DNA of 64,000 nt from Babylonia areolata. Lineage: Eukaryota > Mollusca > Gastropoda > Neogastropoda > Buccinidae. The position numbers and the translations under genes were made by a program. Shown in pieces: positions 1-30,200 of this stretch; position 1 is the first letter of the stretch, and each line of letters begins with the position of its first letter. Below the pieces are notes generated by a model that worked only from the letters and a program-made list of their open reading frames with translations, had not been told where the DNA came from and ran no database searches. The stretch lies in assembly GCF_041734735.1 (NCBI RefSeq), contig NC_134898.1, positions 49,311,939-49,375,938 on the forward strand, in the 5' to 3' direction.

Positions 1-71
1 AAACTACACATAACACAAAAAAGCCCACAAAAATACACACATTCATATCACCTTCACCATTTATTTTTGTA

Positions 72-461
72 TGTTGTATTTGTATTTATTTTTATCACAA
101 CATATTTTTCTGTATGAAATTTGGGCTGCTCTCCCCAGGAGAGCTATTCTACAGCACCACCCATTTTTTAGTATTTTTTCCTGCGTGCAATTTTATTTGT
201 TTTTCCTACCGAAGTGGATTTTTCTTCAGAAATTTGCCAGGAACGACCCTTTTGTTACTGTGGGTTCTTTTACGTGTGCTAAGTGCATGCTGCACACGGG
301 ACCTTGGTTTATCGTCTCATCCAAATGACTAGCGCCCAGACCACCACTCAAGGTCTAGTCGAGGGGAAGAAAATATTGGTGGCTGAGCCGTGATTCGAAC
401 CAGCGTGCTCAGATTCTCTTGCTTACTAGGCGGACGCGTTACCTCTAGGCCATCACTCCAC
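72..461 (-). mobile_element. SINE, family C, full-length copy
   Basis: This is a tRNA-headed SINE read on the minus strand. The head (box A/B-like, with GGTTCGAATC-type text near 390-400) ends at about 461, and the tail is a short ATACAA-type repeat near 72-100. The internal part matches the copies at 12192-12626 and 27235-27641. The assignment as a SINE rests on the three copies having the same ends plus a tRNA-like promoter head. No target duplication was resolved. Confidence 0.8.
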
Positions 462-1050
462 ACGTTTAGCTCTTAAAGGCAAATAAGACAAGTCTGTGCC
501 AAGAAAATCAGATCTTCCACTCAAGTTTTCATCCCCTGACTACAGAAACTGGTAAAAAAAAATGATTAAAAAAGATAAAGGAAAAACAAACAAACCCACT
601 TCAAATCTACATAAAAAATAAACATGGAAAATGCTGTACAGGCGAATAACACAGCAGAATGGGCAGCTAATGGACATCCCAGTGTTTACAAGCAGCTATA
701 GTGCCCATTCCAGTGTTTAGAATATCACACCCTAATTGCTAGAGCAAAACAGCAAAGATAATACATCACAGACTACGGAAAAGAGAAAAAAAGGTGAATG
801 CTTGCTGGAAAAAAGAAAGGGGAACGGACTGGGAAGGCAGAAAAAGCAGACAACAGTGAAAGAAGAAAGAAAGGCACAAACTATAACAGAGCTATCAGAG
901 AGACAAAACAGAGAGAGAGAGAGAAAAGAAGAAAAAGAAGAGAGAGAGAGAAAAGAAGAAAAAGAAGAGAGAGAGAAAAGAAGAAAAAGAAACCAACGAC
1001 AAAAAACAACAATAAAAAACTAACGCACAAAAAACACCAACAAAAACTGC
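462..1050. other. No gene seen; purine-rich GA tract
   Basis: The stretch holds no convincing exon. From about 775 to 1015 the plus strand is almost pure A/G with repeated GAGAGA and GAAGAAA blocks. This leaves long Lys/Glu/Arg-rich frames on the plus strand and Phe/Leu/Ser-rich ones on the minus strand; both are composition artefacts. Confidence 0.6.
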
Positions 1051-1055
1051 AAAAC

Positions 1056-1450
1056 ATGTATGAATGCAAATATTCATGAAAGGCATTTAAAAATATACAC
1101 CATACTTTTAATCATGGCAGCTGCATGGCAACAAAAATGGGTTCTGATGTTGATTTTATTAACAAAGGCAATTAATCACATGCAAAGTGTCTTCCGACAT
1201 TGTAGTGAGTTCTTAAATTTAACGGATGTATGAATGCAAATAATCATCAAAGGCATTTAAAAAGTATTCCAAACTTTTAATCGAGGCAGTTGATCGCAAA
1301 AGTAGCATCTGAAATGGATTTTATAAATCAATAAAGGCGGTTAATTACATATAAAATGACTTCTGAACATGAGTTCTCAGATTTAACAGATGTATAAATA
1401 CAAACATCTATCAAAGGCACTCAGAAAGCATACCATACTTTTAATCTGTG
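1056..1450. repeat. Tandem repeat, 165-170 bp unit, about 2.3 copies
   Basis: The phrase ATGTATGAATGCAAAT at 1056 recurs at 1226 and, more diverged, at about 1390. Each is followed by AATCATCAAAGGCATTTAAAA-like text, then CATACTTTTAATC, then AAAGGCAATTAATCACAT. The spacing is 170 and about 164 bp. The copies differ at many sites, so the duplication is old. No family is recognised. Confidence 0.75.
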
Positions 1451-1468
1451 GTTGCAATTGTGTGTGCA

Positions 1469-1560
1469 CAGTGTGTGTGTGTGTGTGTGCATGTGTGTGT
1501 GTTTTGTGTGCATGCATTCATTCATTTGCACATTCGCCTCTGTGTGTGTATGCGTGTGTA
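1469..1560. repeat. GT-rich microsatellite
   Basis: Interrupted GT repeats with GCATGC interruptions. Similar GT/CA tracts recur throughout the window. Confidence 0.8.
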
Positions 1561-1981
1561 GGAGTTAATGTATGAGAATGGGGAGTAAAAGGCAGGTGGC
1601 AGTCTCTTTTGAAAACAACAGCATGCACAAATAGGAGGCTAAATCAGCAATGTTTTAACAACAGGAACATGAAAGGCCTTGAAAAAAACCCCACCAAACA
1701 AACAAAACTACAGAACCCCCCCCCCCCCCCCCCAGACTAGGTTAAGTAAATGGCAAGAATTGAAAATACCCCCACGCCCCTCCCTGCAACCCCCAAAACG
1801 AACAAACAAAACACCTGACGGGGATAGGTGCATATGTAAAAACCTTTTTTTTTTATTTCAACCCCATGAGACTTTCTCTTCTGATCAATTAGCAAGGTCT
1901 GCACATTGTCAACAAATTGCAACTTTGGGCAACAAATTGCATGCTGAGTGACGGTCCTTACTTGCATTTCGGCAGAAAACA

Positions 1982-1982
1982 A

Positions 1983-2020
<38 letters not shown>

Positions 2021-2130
2021 GATACTTATATAGCACACTATCCAGAAATCTGCTCCAGGTGCTTTACAAAAACGCTTTTGTTAACAGAAAACATTACATC
2101 AATGTTACATACACACACAGCAAAATGTGA

Positions 2131-2166
<36 letters not shown>

Positions 2167-2375
2167 TACATACATTTTAACACACACGTGTATCTAACAG
2201 TTACCATAACACATACACACACACAGGCAGGCACAAACTTACACAAACACATGCACACACAATACACATTCATATACATGCATGTAGTTATGTACACATG
2301 CATATGTATACACACATAGTCAAGCACAGCTAACGCAAAGGAAGTGGACCTGCCACAATTGAACTTATTGCTGAG
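1982..2375 (-). mobile_element. LINE 3' tail, inverted copy (left arm)
   Basis: On the minus strand this reads the last few codons of a non-LTR reverse transcriptase ORF (HLFPQQ-like), then a 3' UTR, then an ATT microsatellite tail (1982-2020 on plus). It is the reverse complement of 2909-3286, apart from an extra stretch of about 50 bp near 2295-2350 that the right arm lacks. It also includes a CA microsatellite that matches the GT tract of the other arm. It is a severely 5'-truncated insertion. Confidence 0.8.
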
Positions 2376-2383
2376 GGAAAAGA

Positions 2384-3286
2384 ATGAAGCTAAATGGCGG
2401 AAAAAACAAGTCATTGTCCTTAATTTTGTTTCCCACTGAGCCCCTGTTGACTGCTGAACGTTTCTTGCATGATAATCTGATGAAGTTTTGCATACAAAAA
2501 ATGTACTCTCTGATTCCCAAATACCTGTTAGACAGACTCCAACGAATTCAGAATAACGCTGCCAGACTCATTTGCAGAGCTTCTAAATTTGACCATGTTT
2601 CTCCTCTCCTTCAGTCTCTCCACTGGTTACCTGTTTCTGATCGAATAGACTATAAGCTATCCACTCTGACCTTTTCTGCAGTCAACGGATCTGGCCCCAA
2701 GTATCTTTCTGAACTCATCCATATCTATACCCCGTCTCGCCAGCTCCGTTCTTCCTCTGATACTCGACTTCTCAGGATACCTCACGTCAGAAGTAAGACC
2801 TATGGACACAGATCGTTTTCTTTTCAATCGCCAAAGACGTGGAACAAGCTCCCTGATAACCTCCGTCATTCTGATTCCCTCGCATCTTTTAAATCTCGTC
2901 TCAAAACTCACCTTTTCCCTCAGCAATAAGTTCAATTGTGGCAGGTCCACAACTACATGCATGTATATGAATGTGTATTGTGTGTGCGTGTGTTTATGTA
3001 AGTTTGTGCCTGCCTCTGTGTGCGTATTTGTTAGGGTAGCTGTTAGATACACATGTATGTTAAAATGTATGTATGCAGTGTGTGTGTGCGCGTGCGTGCG
3101 TGCGTGTGTGTGTGCGCGTGCGTGCGTGCGTGTGTGTGTGTGTGTGTGTGTGTGGTCACATTTTGGTGTGTGTATGTAACATAGATATAATGTTTTATGT
3201 TATCAAAAGCGTTTTTGTAAAGCACCTAGAGCAGATTTCTGGATAGTGTGCTATATAAGTATCCATTATTATTATTATTATTATTC
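2384..3286 (+). mobile_element. LINE 3' fragment (RT C-terminus plus tail)
   Basis: An open frame at 2480-2929 encodes the C-terminal tail of a CR1/jockey-group reverse transcriptase. It has the typical series LLDRLQRIQNNAARLIC, SLHWLPV, RSFSFQSPKTWNKLP and FKSRLKTHLF. It ends at a stop at 2927-2929 and is followed by a 3' UTR with GT repeats and a terminal ATT repeat (3266-3286). Everything upstream of the connection domain is missing, so it is a 5'-truncated, dead copy. The 3' part is inverted relative to 1982-2375. Confidence 0.85.
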
Positions 3287-3915
3287 AACACCCCTTTAAC
3301 TTCAAATTCACACGACACCGTTTCATCTGTCCAGGGTAAAGCAGCAACAGGGTTAAAACGTGCACGAGTGTGAAGCGTGAGTAGCAGTGGCAGAGCTGAG
3401 CGTTAGTGGTATGTATCAAATGCTGTCATGTGATTGTTCTTATAAAGAAACAACAACATACGATTGTGTTTGATTTCATGTAACAACCGTTGTAATATCA
3501 CATTACGCATAAAAAAAAAAATCTTGCGTGTCATCATTTTTCCAGGTCAAACAAATGAGATTTAAAAAAAGAACAAAACCCGCCAAGCCCGTGCTGACGC
3601 ATTTACACTTTCACAAACAAATACATCACAGCTTCATCACAACTTACATATATCTATCATGTATGTCATGTCAGTCTTATGCATATGCATATATGAATCA
3701 CATGCAAAAACAGACTTGCATTCTGACTGAGCAATTCTGATCATTCAAAAAAAAAAAAAAAAAAAAAAAAGAAGAAGAGAGGGAATGCTGTGTGAAGTTC
3801 AAAAACTAAACATGGAAACATGTGATTAGAATACTTTTGTTGTTGATTATGTATAGTTATAAAAAAAAGAAAAGAATGATGGACAGAACAGTTACTGGCT
3901 GATAGTCAATCCTTA
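3287..3915. other. No gene seen
   Basis: AT-rich sequence with a poly(A) run near 3748-3769. The short frames here show no splice-site context or recognisable motif. Confidence 0.5.
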
Positions 3916-3919
3916 CCTA

Positions 3920-4182
3920 AGTGTGTGTGTGTGTGTGTGTGTGTGTGAGCTTGTGCATGTGTGTGTGTGTGTGTGCATGTGCATTAGTATGTTTTCGTGC
4001 ATGCAAATGTGTATGTATGTACTTGTAAGTGTGTGTGTGTGTGTGTGTGTGCATGTGCATTAGTATGTTTTCGTGCATGCAAATGTGTATGTATGTACTT
4101 GTAAGTGTGTGTGTGTGTGTGTGTGTGCATGCATGTGCATTAGTATGTTTTCGTGCATGCAAATGTGTATGTATGTACTTGT

Positions 4183-4218
<36 letters not shown>

Positions 4219-4303
4219 ATGTGCATTAGTATGTTTTCGTGCATGCAAATGTGTATGTATGTACTTGTATGTGTGTGTGTGTGTGTGTGTGTGAGCTCGT
4301 GCA

Positions 4304-4334
<31 letters not shown>

Positions 4335-4450
4335 ATTAGTATGTTTTCGTGCATGCAAATGTGTATGTATGTACTTGTAAGTGTGTGTGTGTGTGTCTGT
4401 GTGTGTGTGTGTCTGTGTGTGTGTGAGAGAGAGAGAGTGAGTGCATGCAT
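3920..4450. repeat. Tandem repeat, about 80-110 bp unit, 5 copies
   Basis: The core GCATTAGTATGTTTTCGTGC recurs at about 3980, 4057, 4137, 4224 and 4333. Each core is followed by ATGCAAATGTGTATGTATG and a GT run of varying length. The length variation lies in the GT run. Long Cys/Val frames on one strand and His/Thr frames on the other are artefacts of it. Confidence 0.9.
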
Positions 4451-4815
4451 GCGGATGTGTGCCTCTGTGAATGAGAGAGAGAGAGAGTTTGGAATTTTTT
4501 ATTTTATTTTATTTTTTAACATATTTTCCCATAATGAATCTCACTCTGAATCCAAATGTTCTCTCTCTCTGTCACTCATTATCACAGATTATTAAAAAAA
4601 CAACAACAACAAACTGAATAAAAATAAAGAAAATTATCCAAATAGACCTCAAATTATCACAAAGATGGACACAAGACAGTCGTATAAAGACAGAACTACT
4701 CTGGCACAAGCAAGTGTAGGCAGTAAAGCAATGGCTGAACAATAACGATTCCTTTCGTGATAATCATAAATGTACGGCACAACAACAAAAAAACAACCAA
4801 AAAAACCCCCCCAAA

Positions 4816-4912
4816 AAACCCAAGACCACCAAAAGAAAACCATATAGACACACAGACAATAACCCAAGACCACCAAAAGAAAACCATATAGAGAGACACA
4901 CAGACAATAACC
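4816..4912. repeat. 45 bp direct duplication
   Basis: The block starting AACCCAAGACCACCAAAAG occurs twice back to back, with CA-rich linker. The rest of 4450-5100 holds no gene that I can support. Confidence 0.75.
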
Positions 4913-5104
4913 CACCATCACCACCCATGTTATTCAACATATATCACAGATTTATCCCACAACCCATCAATCAGAACACACACACACACACACACACACA
5001 TACGTATAGAAGGCCGAAAATGACACTGCTCAATCAAAGAAAGAAAAACACAGAACCGAAATGGAAGAAGTGATGCTTTAAAAAAAAAGAAGAAAAAAAA
5101 CGAA

Positions 5105-5250
5105 TGACACAGGAAATGAATGATGAGCGCCCAATGGCAGCCATCACTCAGATCTAACCAGGTAGGCAGCCTGTTGTTCAAATGACCCCGAGTTTGTAAA
5201 GCGCTCAGAGCTTGGTCTCCAACAGAGGAGAGGCGCTATGTACAAAACAA
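5105..5250 (+). mobile_element. Interspersed repeat D, copy 1 (LINE/SINE 3' end-like)
   Basis: The segment contains GAATGATGAGCGCCCAATGG, then GGCAGCCTGTTGTTCAAATG, then TTTGTAAAGCGCTCAGAGC and GGCGCTATGTA. The same text occurs in reverse complement at 23311-23480. Ending in an AAAGCGCT...GGCGCTAT motif is typical of 3' ends of mollusc retroposons. The family is not identified. Confidence 0.6.
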
Positions 5251-5775
5251 AACAAAACAAGAGAGGCAAGGCCTTCAAGACTCATTTGTGATAAATCAAG
5301 TCCCCTAGCATTAATTACAGAGTAATTTCCCTTTTTTTACCCCTCTGCACCAAAACGTTTGCAAAATAAATAAAAATTCCATGCTTAGCAAAAGAAGTTC
5401 CTGTTTGAACAAAAAATGATAATAATGACTGCTCTTGTTGTTGTGTCAGAATAAGAGGTCAAAGTGTCAAGTTTAGAGAATACAAAAAATATAAATATAA
5501 CAGTAAATGCAGTTTGCATATAATTAGGCTTCATTTTAATTTTTTTTTGGTGCCCATCCCAGAGGTGCAATATTGTTTTAAACAAGATGACTGGAAAGAA
5601 CTGAATTTTTCCTATTTTTATGCCAAATTTGGTGTCAACTGACAAAGTATTTGCCGAGAAAATGTCAATGTTAAAGTTTACCACGGACACACAGACACAC
5701 GGACACACACACACACAGACAACCGAACACTTGTTTACACAAGTGAGTCAAAAATAACCCTCCCCAAAAAGCAAA

Positions 5776-23980
<18,205 letters not shown>

Positions 23981-24250
23981 CTTTTGTTAGCTGTGGCAAC
24001 CGAGGATAAAGGTCAGCTACCAAATACAATTTTCGAATTTGACTTTGAAACAAGAATATTTACACGGGAATACCCAAAAGTGTGGATGAATAAATTCCGT
24101 TTACAATAATATACATGTAAGATTAGAAAATATCCAAATAAAAATAGAATGTTACAACAGATTTGTTAGTTCTCCGAAACTACCACTGTTATTCAGGTGA
24201 CGAAGACACCATTCTCCCCGGGTTCGTGCAACTTCAACGTGTAAGAAAAG
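23981..24250. promoter_or_regulatory. Divergent intergenic region, likely bidirectional promoter
   Basis: The CCDC181 start codon (23980, minus) and the PRDX4 start codon (24251, plus) face apart across 270 bp that must hold both 5' UTRs and core promoters. No TATA box is evident on either side. On the minus strand AAAAGATGGCGCTTG overlaps the CCDC181 start and resembles the YY1-type AAGATGGCG start-site element. The exact start sites cannot be read from sequence. Confidence 0.55.
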
Positions 24251-27200
24251 ATGTCTGCTAGGATGGCGTGCATTTCCAACGTGGCCACATTTTTGGCCTT
24301 GTGCTTCTTCTCAGCGGTTGCAGCTGGGGACGAAGCCTGCTACTCTTATGCAGGCGGTTCAGTTTATCCCCAGGAAACACGCAGGACCTCAGGGCACACA
24401 ATCCAATGGAGCCAAGCTGTCAGTAAGTGGATAGGGGGGCAAGGAAAAAATAGGGGTGCACGGTAACTTAGCAGCACACCAACACGGATCATGTTCACAG
24501 AGCTGAGTGAGAGCGATGAGTAAACTAAACTGTTCGTGATCGTCTGTATAGTGTGCAGTTAATAGCAGGGCAGTTACAAGCCTTCGCAGGATAGACCCGT
24601 CGAGATTTTACATATACATGCTCCGGTTGGTCTCCTCTTCTTCTTCTTTCCGTTACACGACCAACATCGACTTGCCGATGACTCTGTCGTGGTTCATGCG
24701 TGCTGGGTATTTTCGTGTCTCCATAACCCACCGAACACTGACATGTGTTACAGGATCTTTAACGTGCGCATTTGATCTTCTGCGTGCGTATACACACGAA
24801 GGGGGTTCAGGCACCAGCAGGTCTGCACATATGTTGACCTGGGAGATCGGACAAATCTCCACCCTTTACCCACCAGGCGCCGTTACAGTGATTCGAGCCT
24901 CGGACCCTCAGATTGAAAGTCCAACGCTTAAACCACTCTGCTATTGCGCCGGTCTTTTAACAGGAAGATGGCTACATTAATGACCACATGTTGTTTTGTA
25001 TCAAAATGGTTACAAGTAATAAATGCTTCCACATTGTTTTTGGCCAAGAATGATTTTCCAGTAAACCTTTTTTTTTCTTTTTTTTTTAGGTAATATTTAT
25101 GGTTTGTAGGCTGAGGATTGTCAGTAATTATTATCAAGTGGTTTGAGCACTGGACATGCAATTTGAGGCCAGTGAGGGAGCTGGCTTTATGTCAACAGAT
25201 GCTCAGACCAGCAAGTGCCTGAATCCAATTCATTTGTAAATACATTTAACTTTTTAAGCATAGTATCAACTGCACATGATCTTGTCGTTCATGCCCAGGT
25301 TAAGTGGATTTCGGAAACAGAAATGTCCAGCATGCATTAGCCATGATTAAGGCAAAAAAACAAACAAACAAACAAACAAAAAACAACAACCAACAAACAA
25401 AAAACAAAAAAACAAAAACAAAACTAAAACAACAACAACCAAAAAAAACCCAGCAAATTAATTTTGGATGTTAACAGAAATAAAGAAGAGATAGTTTGTT
25501 ACAAATTGGTAAATCTGACACTATTGTTAGGTATATCAGTCACTTTTAAAGATTAAGGTCTCTGAATACCTCCCAGATTAATGAATATATTTAGTGATGC
25601 ATGTGATTATTTATACATTTTGATACATGCAGTTCTTTACAGATGCTTGAGTAACAGTTGAATAGATGAATGCATATCCATATGCACATGAGCATAAATG
25701 TGTGTGTTGTTGTGTTGGTAGGCTTCACTTTATTGCATTTTGTCAAACCAGTTTTCAAATCAGTGTGTCAGTCAAAAAGAATTAGTGTGTGTGTGTGTGT
25801 GTGCGTGCGCACGCGCGCGCGTGTGCACATGCAAGCATGTGCATGCGTGTGTGTGAAAAGCCTTTAGAATTAGGTAACATTTTGAAGAATATTTTATCCT
25901 GCTTTTTATTTCATTAAGAAAAAAAATCATTTTCTTTTCCAAAGTTTTATGGGATAAAAGAATGATAAAACATTGTTACACAACACCCCAAATGAAAATA
26001 CTATCTGAAAATCTATTAGTGTGGCATGAAGTATGAATATGAAGGAATAGCATCCCCATGGATGGGTAATTAGAACGGAACACCTGTTACCAGAGACCAG
26101 CCAGAAAGATTTTCAGGCTGTCAGTATCATTGATGATATCAGCTTGCATATCCTGCTGAGTGATGTTGGTTTAATGTCCTGCAGCCCTGTTTGTTCGGCA
26201 GTTGCATCAGTGTTCTACGTATGTAGGAAACTGAAAGAACTTTTTTTTTTTTTTTTCCAACAGAACCTTTCCATCAATTGATTAAACTGTTAGTGTTGAT
26301 GATGAAATTGAATTAATTTGTCATTGATCATGATTGATGGCAGAACACAAGATCTGTGTATTGTGTGTGTGTGTGAGTGTGTGTGTGTGTGCACGCGCAT
26401 GTATGTGTGCATGTATGTGTGCATATGTGAGTGTGCGTGTGAACCCAAGAACGTTAATGGGTTTTATTAAAAGATTGTTGGGGAAAAAGGTTAAGAAAAA
26501 TGTTAAGGTCATTAATGATTTGAAATGATTGTTTTATTGTATACTAAGAGTGTATACATGTTTTAAACATGAATAAAATAAAGCCCATTCAACCCTGGGA
26601 GTTTACAGCCTTGGCAGGCTTCCCTTCCATGTTGTTGTGGAAAAACCTAGAAAATACACTGAAACTGACCAGTTTTTCCTCCAAACTGACGTACGTGGAC
26701 ACAGCTGGAAATACTATAGAAGTTAGTTCCCTTTTCTTGCAGTTTATTCATATGAAGGAAAGTGGTAACCATTTTAATGAAACAGATTTGAATGTCCAAG
26801 CATTGCTTCGACAGGAAAGTGGCAGAATGGTTAAGACGCTCATCTGCCAATAGAGAGCCTGTGAGGGTGTGGGTTTGAATCCCGCTCTCGCCCTTTCTCC
26901 CAAGTTGGACTGGAAGATTGAACTTGTCATTTGGATGAGACGATAAACCAAGGTCCAATGTGCGGCACGCACTTGGTGCACTGAAAAAGAACCCATGGCA
27001 ATGAGAGTGTTGTCCTCATGCAAAATTCTGTTGCAGAAATCCTCTCCAGTACTCAGTGATGGGTACACAAATATATTTATATATGCATGCATGCCTGAGC
27101 AAGCGAGTTGGGTTATGTTGCTGGTCAGACATCAGCCTAGCGGATGTGGTGTAGTGTATATGGATTTGTACGCTTATGATTTTTATGGAGTGATGGAGTT

Positions 27201-30200
27201 ATTTGGAGTTATTTATTCATATGGAGTTATTTATGTGGAGTGATGGCCTAGAGTTAATGCGTCCGCCTAGGAAGCGAGAGAATCTGAGCGCACTGGTTCA
27301 AGTCAAGGCTCAGTCGCCTATATTTTCTCCCCCTCCTCTAGACCTTGAGTGGTAGTCTGGATGCTAGTCATTCGGATGAGACAATAAACCGAGGTCCTGT
27401 GTGCAGCATGCACTTAGCGCACGTAAAAGAACCCACGGCAACTAAAGGGTTGTTCCTGGCAAAATTCTGTTGAAAAATCCACTTTGAGAGGAAAAACAAA
27501 TAAAACCGCACACAGGAAAAAATACAACAAAAAAAAATGGTGGCGCTGTAGTGTAGTGACGCACTCTTCCTGGGGAGAGCAGCCTGAATTTTACACAGAG
27601 AAACCTGTTGTGATAAAAATAAGTACAAAGTACAAAATGCAGATATAATTATTCATTTATCCATTTGATTGAGTAATTGGTCACTGAAAAATGATAAGAG
27701 AGAAACATTAGTTCATTTGTTCAACCACTTAGTTCCTGTGTTGTCCAGTTAGTTATATATATCAGATGGCCCCAAATGGCAGTCTTTTAAGGATTTCTGT
27801 TATCTTTTTAAAAATCTTATTTATTTATTTATTTTATTTTTTACATTTCTTTTTTCAATCTTTGCAAAGTTATATTGAAATATCAGAATGGTTGTTGCTA
27901 CCTGCATTTGTTTTTCTCCACAATTTCGGTGCACTTAAAGTTAAATATATGAAACATGAATTATATTTACTTGAATATTTGATATATATTTTTGTTATAT
28001 ATATATATATATTGATATAATCAATGATGATATAATGGTGCTGATGACAGTACTGCTACTACTACTACTACTACTACTACTACTAAAATAAAAATGAATG
28101 CAATTGATAGTTTGTGGGTTTTTTTTGTTTTTTTATTTTCCAGTTTCTAAGCCAGCCCCTGACTGGAATGGCACAGCTGTCATCAATGGCGAATTCAAAG
28201 ACATCAAGCTCTCAGACTTCCGTGGCAAATACCTTGTGTTTTTCTTCTACCCCTTGGACTTGTAAGCAGAAATTCTGGAAATACTCAAACAAAGACAGTA
28301 AAATGAAAAGGAAGACTATGATTATGAACACAAAATACTGGACTGGCTTACTTATGTAAACAAATAATGTTCATTGTAAACCACCCAGATTCACGTATAT
28401 TTGTGTGTGTGTGCGCACGCGCGCGCGTGCATGCACAAGTGTGTGTGCACTTTTGTAAAGGCCTTTTTTTAAATGGTAGATTATAACTTCATTTGCTGAG
28501 ACAGATATTGGTGAGACCGGTCTACCTGTCGCTTTTAAAAAGATACCACATATGGGCAAATGTCATAAACCTCAGTATTCTTTCCCACTGCAATAATGCT
28601 GTTATTTGAAAATGAGGTTTTCAGAAAACCAGCTATTAGTATTAGCACTACCTTTTACATTTTGGCTAAACATAAAAATTATAACCATAGGAAGTGATTT
28701 TTTTCCCAAACTAGTAACAGAGGAGATTAGAACTAGGAGGTTCTTTCAACTATTCAAGATTTTAACTACTAACAGAGGAGACTAGAATTAGGAGGTTCTT
28801 TCAGTTATTTAAGATTTGATCATTAGATGGCATTTGACTATTATAAGTCTTGGTTCTGTGTAAGTCATTAAAATTGTCCTGTTTTCTTCCAGCACCTTCG
28901 TCTGTCCCACGGAAATTGTAGCGTTCAGTGACAGCATCGGCAAGTTCAAGGAGATCAACACCGAGGTTGTGGCATGCTCCGTCGACTCCCAGTTCACACA
29001 CTTGGCCTGGTAGGTGTTGTGTCGCTGAGGCATGTGTCAGTGAAACAACAGGTTTCTCCTTTCCTGTCTCTGTTTGCAGCCTGTGTGCTTGCCGTCTCTC
29101 ATGTGTATAATACACATTCTAGAACTATGAAAAAAAAAAGTTTGGCAATTTCATTTGAGAATTTTTGGTGTCACTGAACTGTTTGGTTGTTCTTAAGATG
29201 TTTATTTATTTATTTTTTTAATGCAAATTGCCTGTGTGAAAGTGGAATTATCTGTCACTTGATCCTTCAAACATTAGGATATATATATCTATATTTATAT
29301 CCATTTATGTATATATATATATATATTTTTTTTTTAATTCATTTTCTATTTTTATAGTTTTAAAAATTTTTCATCTTTTAAAGAAAAAAGAAATAGCTTT
29401 ATAAATCAAGAGTGAATAATGTTTCCCTCACACCCATACATATACACTCACTCACTCTTTCCTTTCTTCCCACGCCAACTCTGCCCCAGAATGTTTGGCT
29501 TAATTCATAATTCCTTATCATAAAGATGTAGCTGGAAGAAAAATACAACATAAAAAACAAAAAGCAAACAACACCTGCTACTTTCTTTACTTTTCTTTTT
29601 CTCCAAACACTATTACATATGTACTTCAGATACCAACAAAGTCTTTATTAGTGTTGTTTTCACAGCTGTGTATTTAGAAAAATAATAATGATGATGATAA
29701 TAATAATGAGGATGATAATAATGATAATAATGATGATGATAATGGTATTATCATAATGCATCCTACCACCTAAGCAGGGCGCAAGGCACAGAACGCTTAT
29801 TGCAATCAACAGCACGCTGGAGAAAAAAATGGTCACAAAAATAAATAACATAGGGCACTGTAATGAAGACAGCACACAAGCAAGACAAATGGAATGTTAC
29901 GATGTACAGCAGCTGACTGAGGCATGGCTTGTGCAGGATCAACACCCCTCGCAACCAGGGAGGCCTGGGACCTCTGAAGATCCCCCTGCTTTCGGACATC
30001 ACCCACGACATCGCCAAAGCCTACGGGGTCTATCTGCAGGATCTGGGCCACAGTCTCAGGTATAGTTTTGACATTCAGTTCACAAGGGTTAGGAAGGCTT
30101 AAGGGATTGCAAACTGTGTAAGTTTAAATTTCTCGAGGAAGTGTCGCTGCATTTGGACAAGTCTATATACACTACACCACATCCGCTAGGCAGGTGCCTG

